From Anaerolineae bacterium (GTDB taxonomy: Bacteria; Chloroflexota; Anaerolineae; Anaerolineales; Villigracilaceae), in contig JABGQT010000120.1 in assembly GCA_018648685.1 (NCBI GenBank), forward strand, positions 1 to 32,356: 32,356 nucleotides of DNA, written 5' to 3'. A program made the position numbers and the translations under genes. The notes beneath the pieces are model-generated. The model saw only the letters and a list, made by a program, of their open reading frames with translations, was not told where the DNA came from and ran no database searches. How positions within the stretch are numbered: the stretch's first letter is position 1; each line of letters opens with the position of its first letter. This document shows, piece by piece, positions 32,023-32,356 of this stretch.

Positions 32023-32139
32023 TAAACATTCTGTCGTCTATGACACTCCTCCCCGCCATCTGCGCGCTTCATCACTCCAAAAATTTACCTTTTAGAGTAT
32101 CATAATGCCATCATTTAATTTCCCAATCTGGAGGTCCCT

Positions 32140-32356
32140 ATGCAAGACCTGACCCAAGAAATACTCGAACTGATACGGCGCACATCTACTGATTTACCGG
32201 CAGATGTGGAAGCCAAGCTGCGCACTTCTTATGCGGATGAAGAGCCGGGATCCGCTGCGCAGGGTGCGCTTGATACCATTTTAAAGAACGTGGATTTAGC
32301 AAGGAAAAACTCTACTCCGATCTGCCAGGATACGGGGACACTGCTCTTCTACGTCC
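32140..32356 (+). CDS. class I (iron-sulfur) fumarate hydratase, alpha subunit, N-terminal part
   Basis: The reading frame runs off the window end after 72 codons. ATG 32140 follows GGAGG by 5 nt. The beginning (MQDLTQEILELIRRTSTDLP; PGSAAQGALDTILKN) and STPICQDTGT match the alpha subunit/N-terminal domain of class I fumarases and L(+)-tartrate dehydratases (PF05681). The Cys in CQDTG is a conserved ligand of the 4Fe-4S cluster. The likely reaction is fumarate to malate, but tartrate dehydratase cannot be excluded from this fragment. Partial only because the window ends. Confidence 0.85.
   Translation, partial: MQDLTQEILELIRRTSTDLPADVEAKLRTSYADEEPGSAAQGALDTILKNVDLARKNSTPICQDTGTLLFYV

Overview
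The window looks like a chromosomal segment of a Chloroflexota bacterium, probably class Anaerolineae. This is an inference from gene style: lipoproteins with long Thr/Pro linkers, bacterial SH3 domains, a ParB-like/UspA fusion, DUF389 and PadR-plus-sensor pairs, moderate GC, and abundant short palindromic repeats between genes. No plasmid, prophage or CRISPR module is visible. Most of it is ordinary housekeeping and signalling sequence. The interest lies in the intergenic DNA and in several unusual domain fusions.

Left part (1-10250): myo-inositol-phosphate synthase, a small four-helix membrane protein and a GNAT acetyltransferase (both minus strand), a DUF389 membrane protein with an added SH3 domain, ClpC with a clear terminator, a membrane-anchored zinc metalloprotease, and a small cupin. 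A MITE-like element with perfect 13-bp inverted ends follows the inositol gene.

Middle (10250-22560): a second MITE-like element, a metallophosphoesterase, a ParB-like/double-UspA protein on the minus strand, a PadR regulator overlapping a HAAS/sensor membrane protein behind an operator-like palindrome, and an unknown membrane protein. These are followed by a PrsW-like/GAF fusion and a minus-strand cluster: S9 peptidase, SH3 lipoprotein, phosphodiesterase lipoprotein, MFS transporter. A thioredoxin gene follows.

Right part (22560-32356): tRNA-Lys(UUU) with a textbook promoter, followed by three identical 111-bp repeats, each holding a terminator and a damaged 3' part of the same tRNA. Next come a decayed ROK sugar kinase, a Cys-repeat lipoprotein, a small gene that seems to start at CTG, and a probable structured leader RNA with its own promoter and terminator in front of rocD (ornithine aminotransferase). 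Arginine deiminase, a 1097-residue PAS/GAF/HD-GYP protein and the start of a class I fumarase complete the window. RocD and arginine deiminase suggest arginine catabolism to citrulline/ornithine and glutamate semialdehyde.

The best candidates for something undescribed are the tRNA-remnant/terminator array (22659-23099) and the rocD leader RNA (25648-25802). Three minus-strand genes also have a -10 box 6-7 nt before ATG and no Shine-Dalgarno, which suggests leaderless mRNAs.
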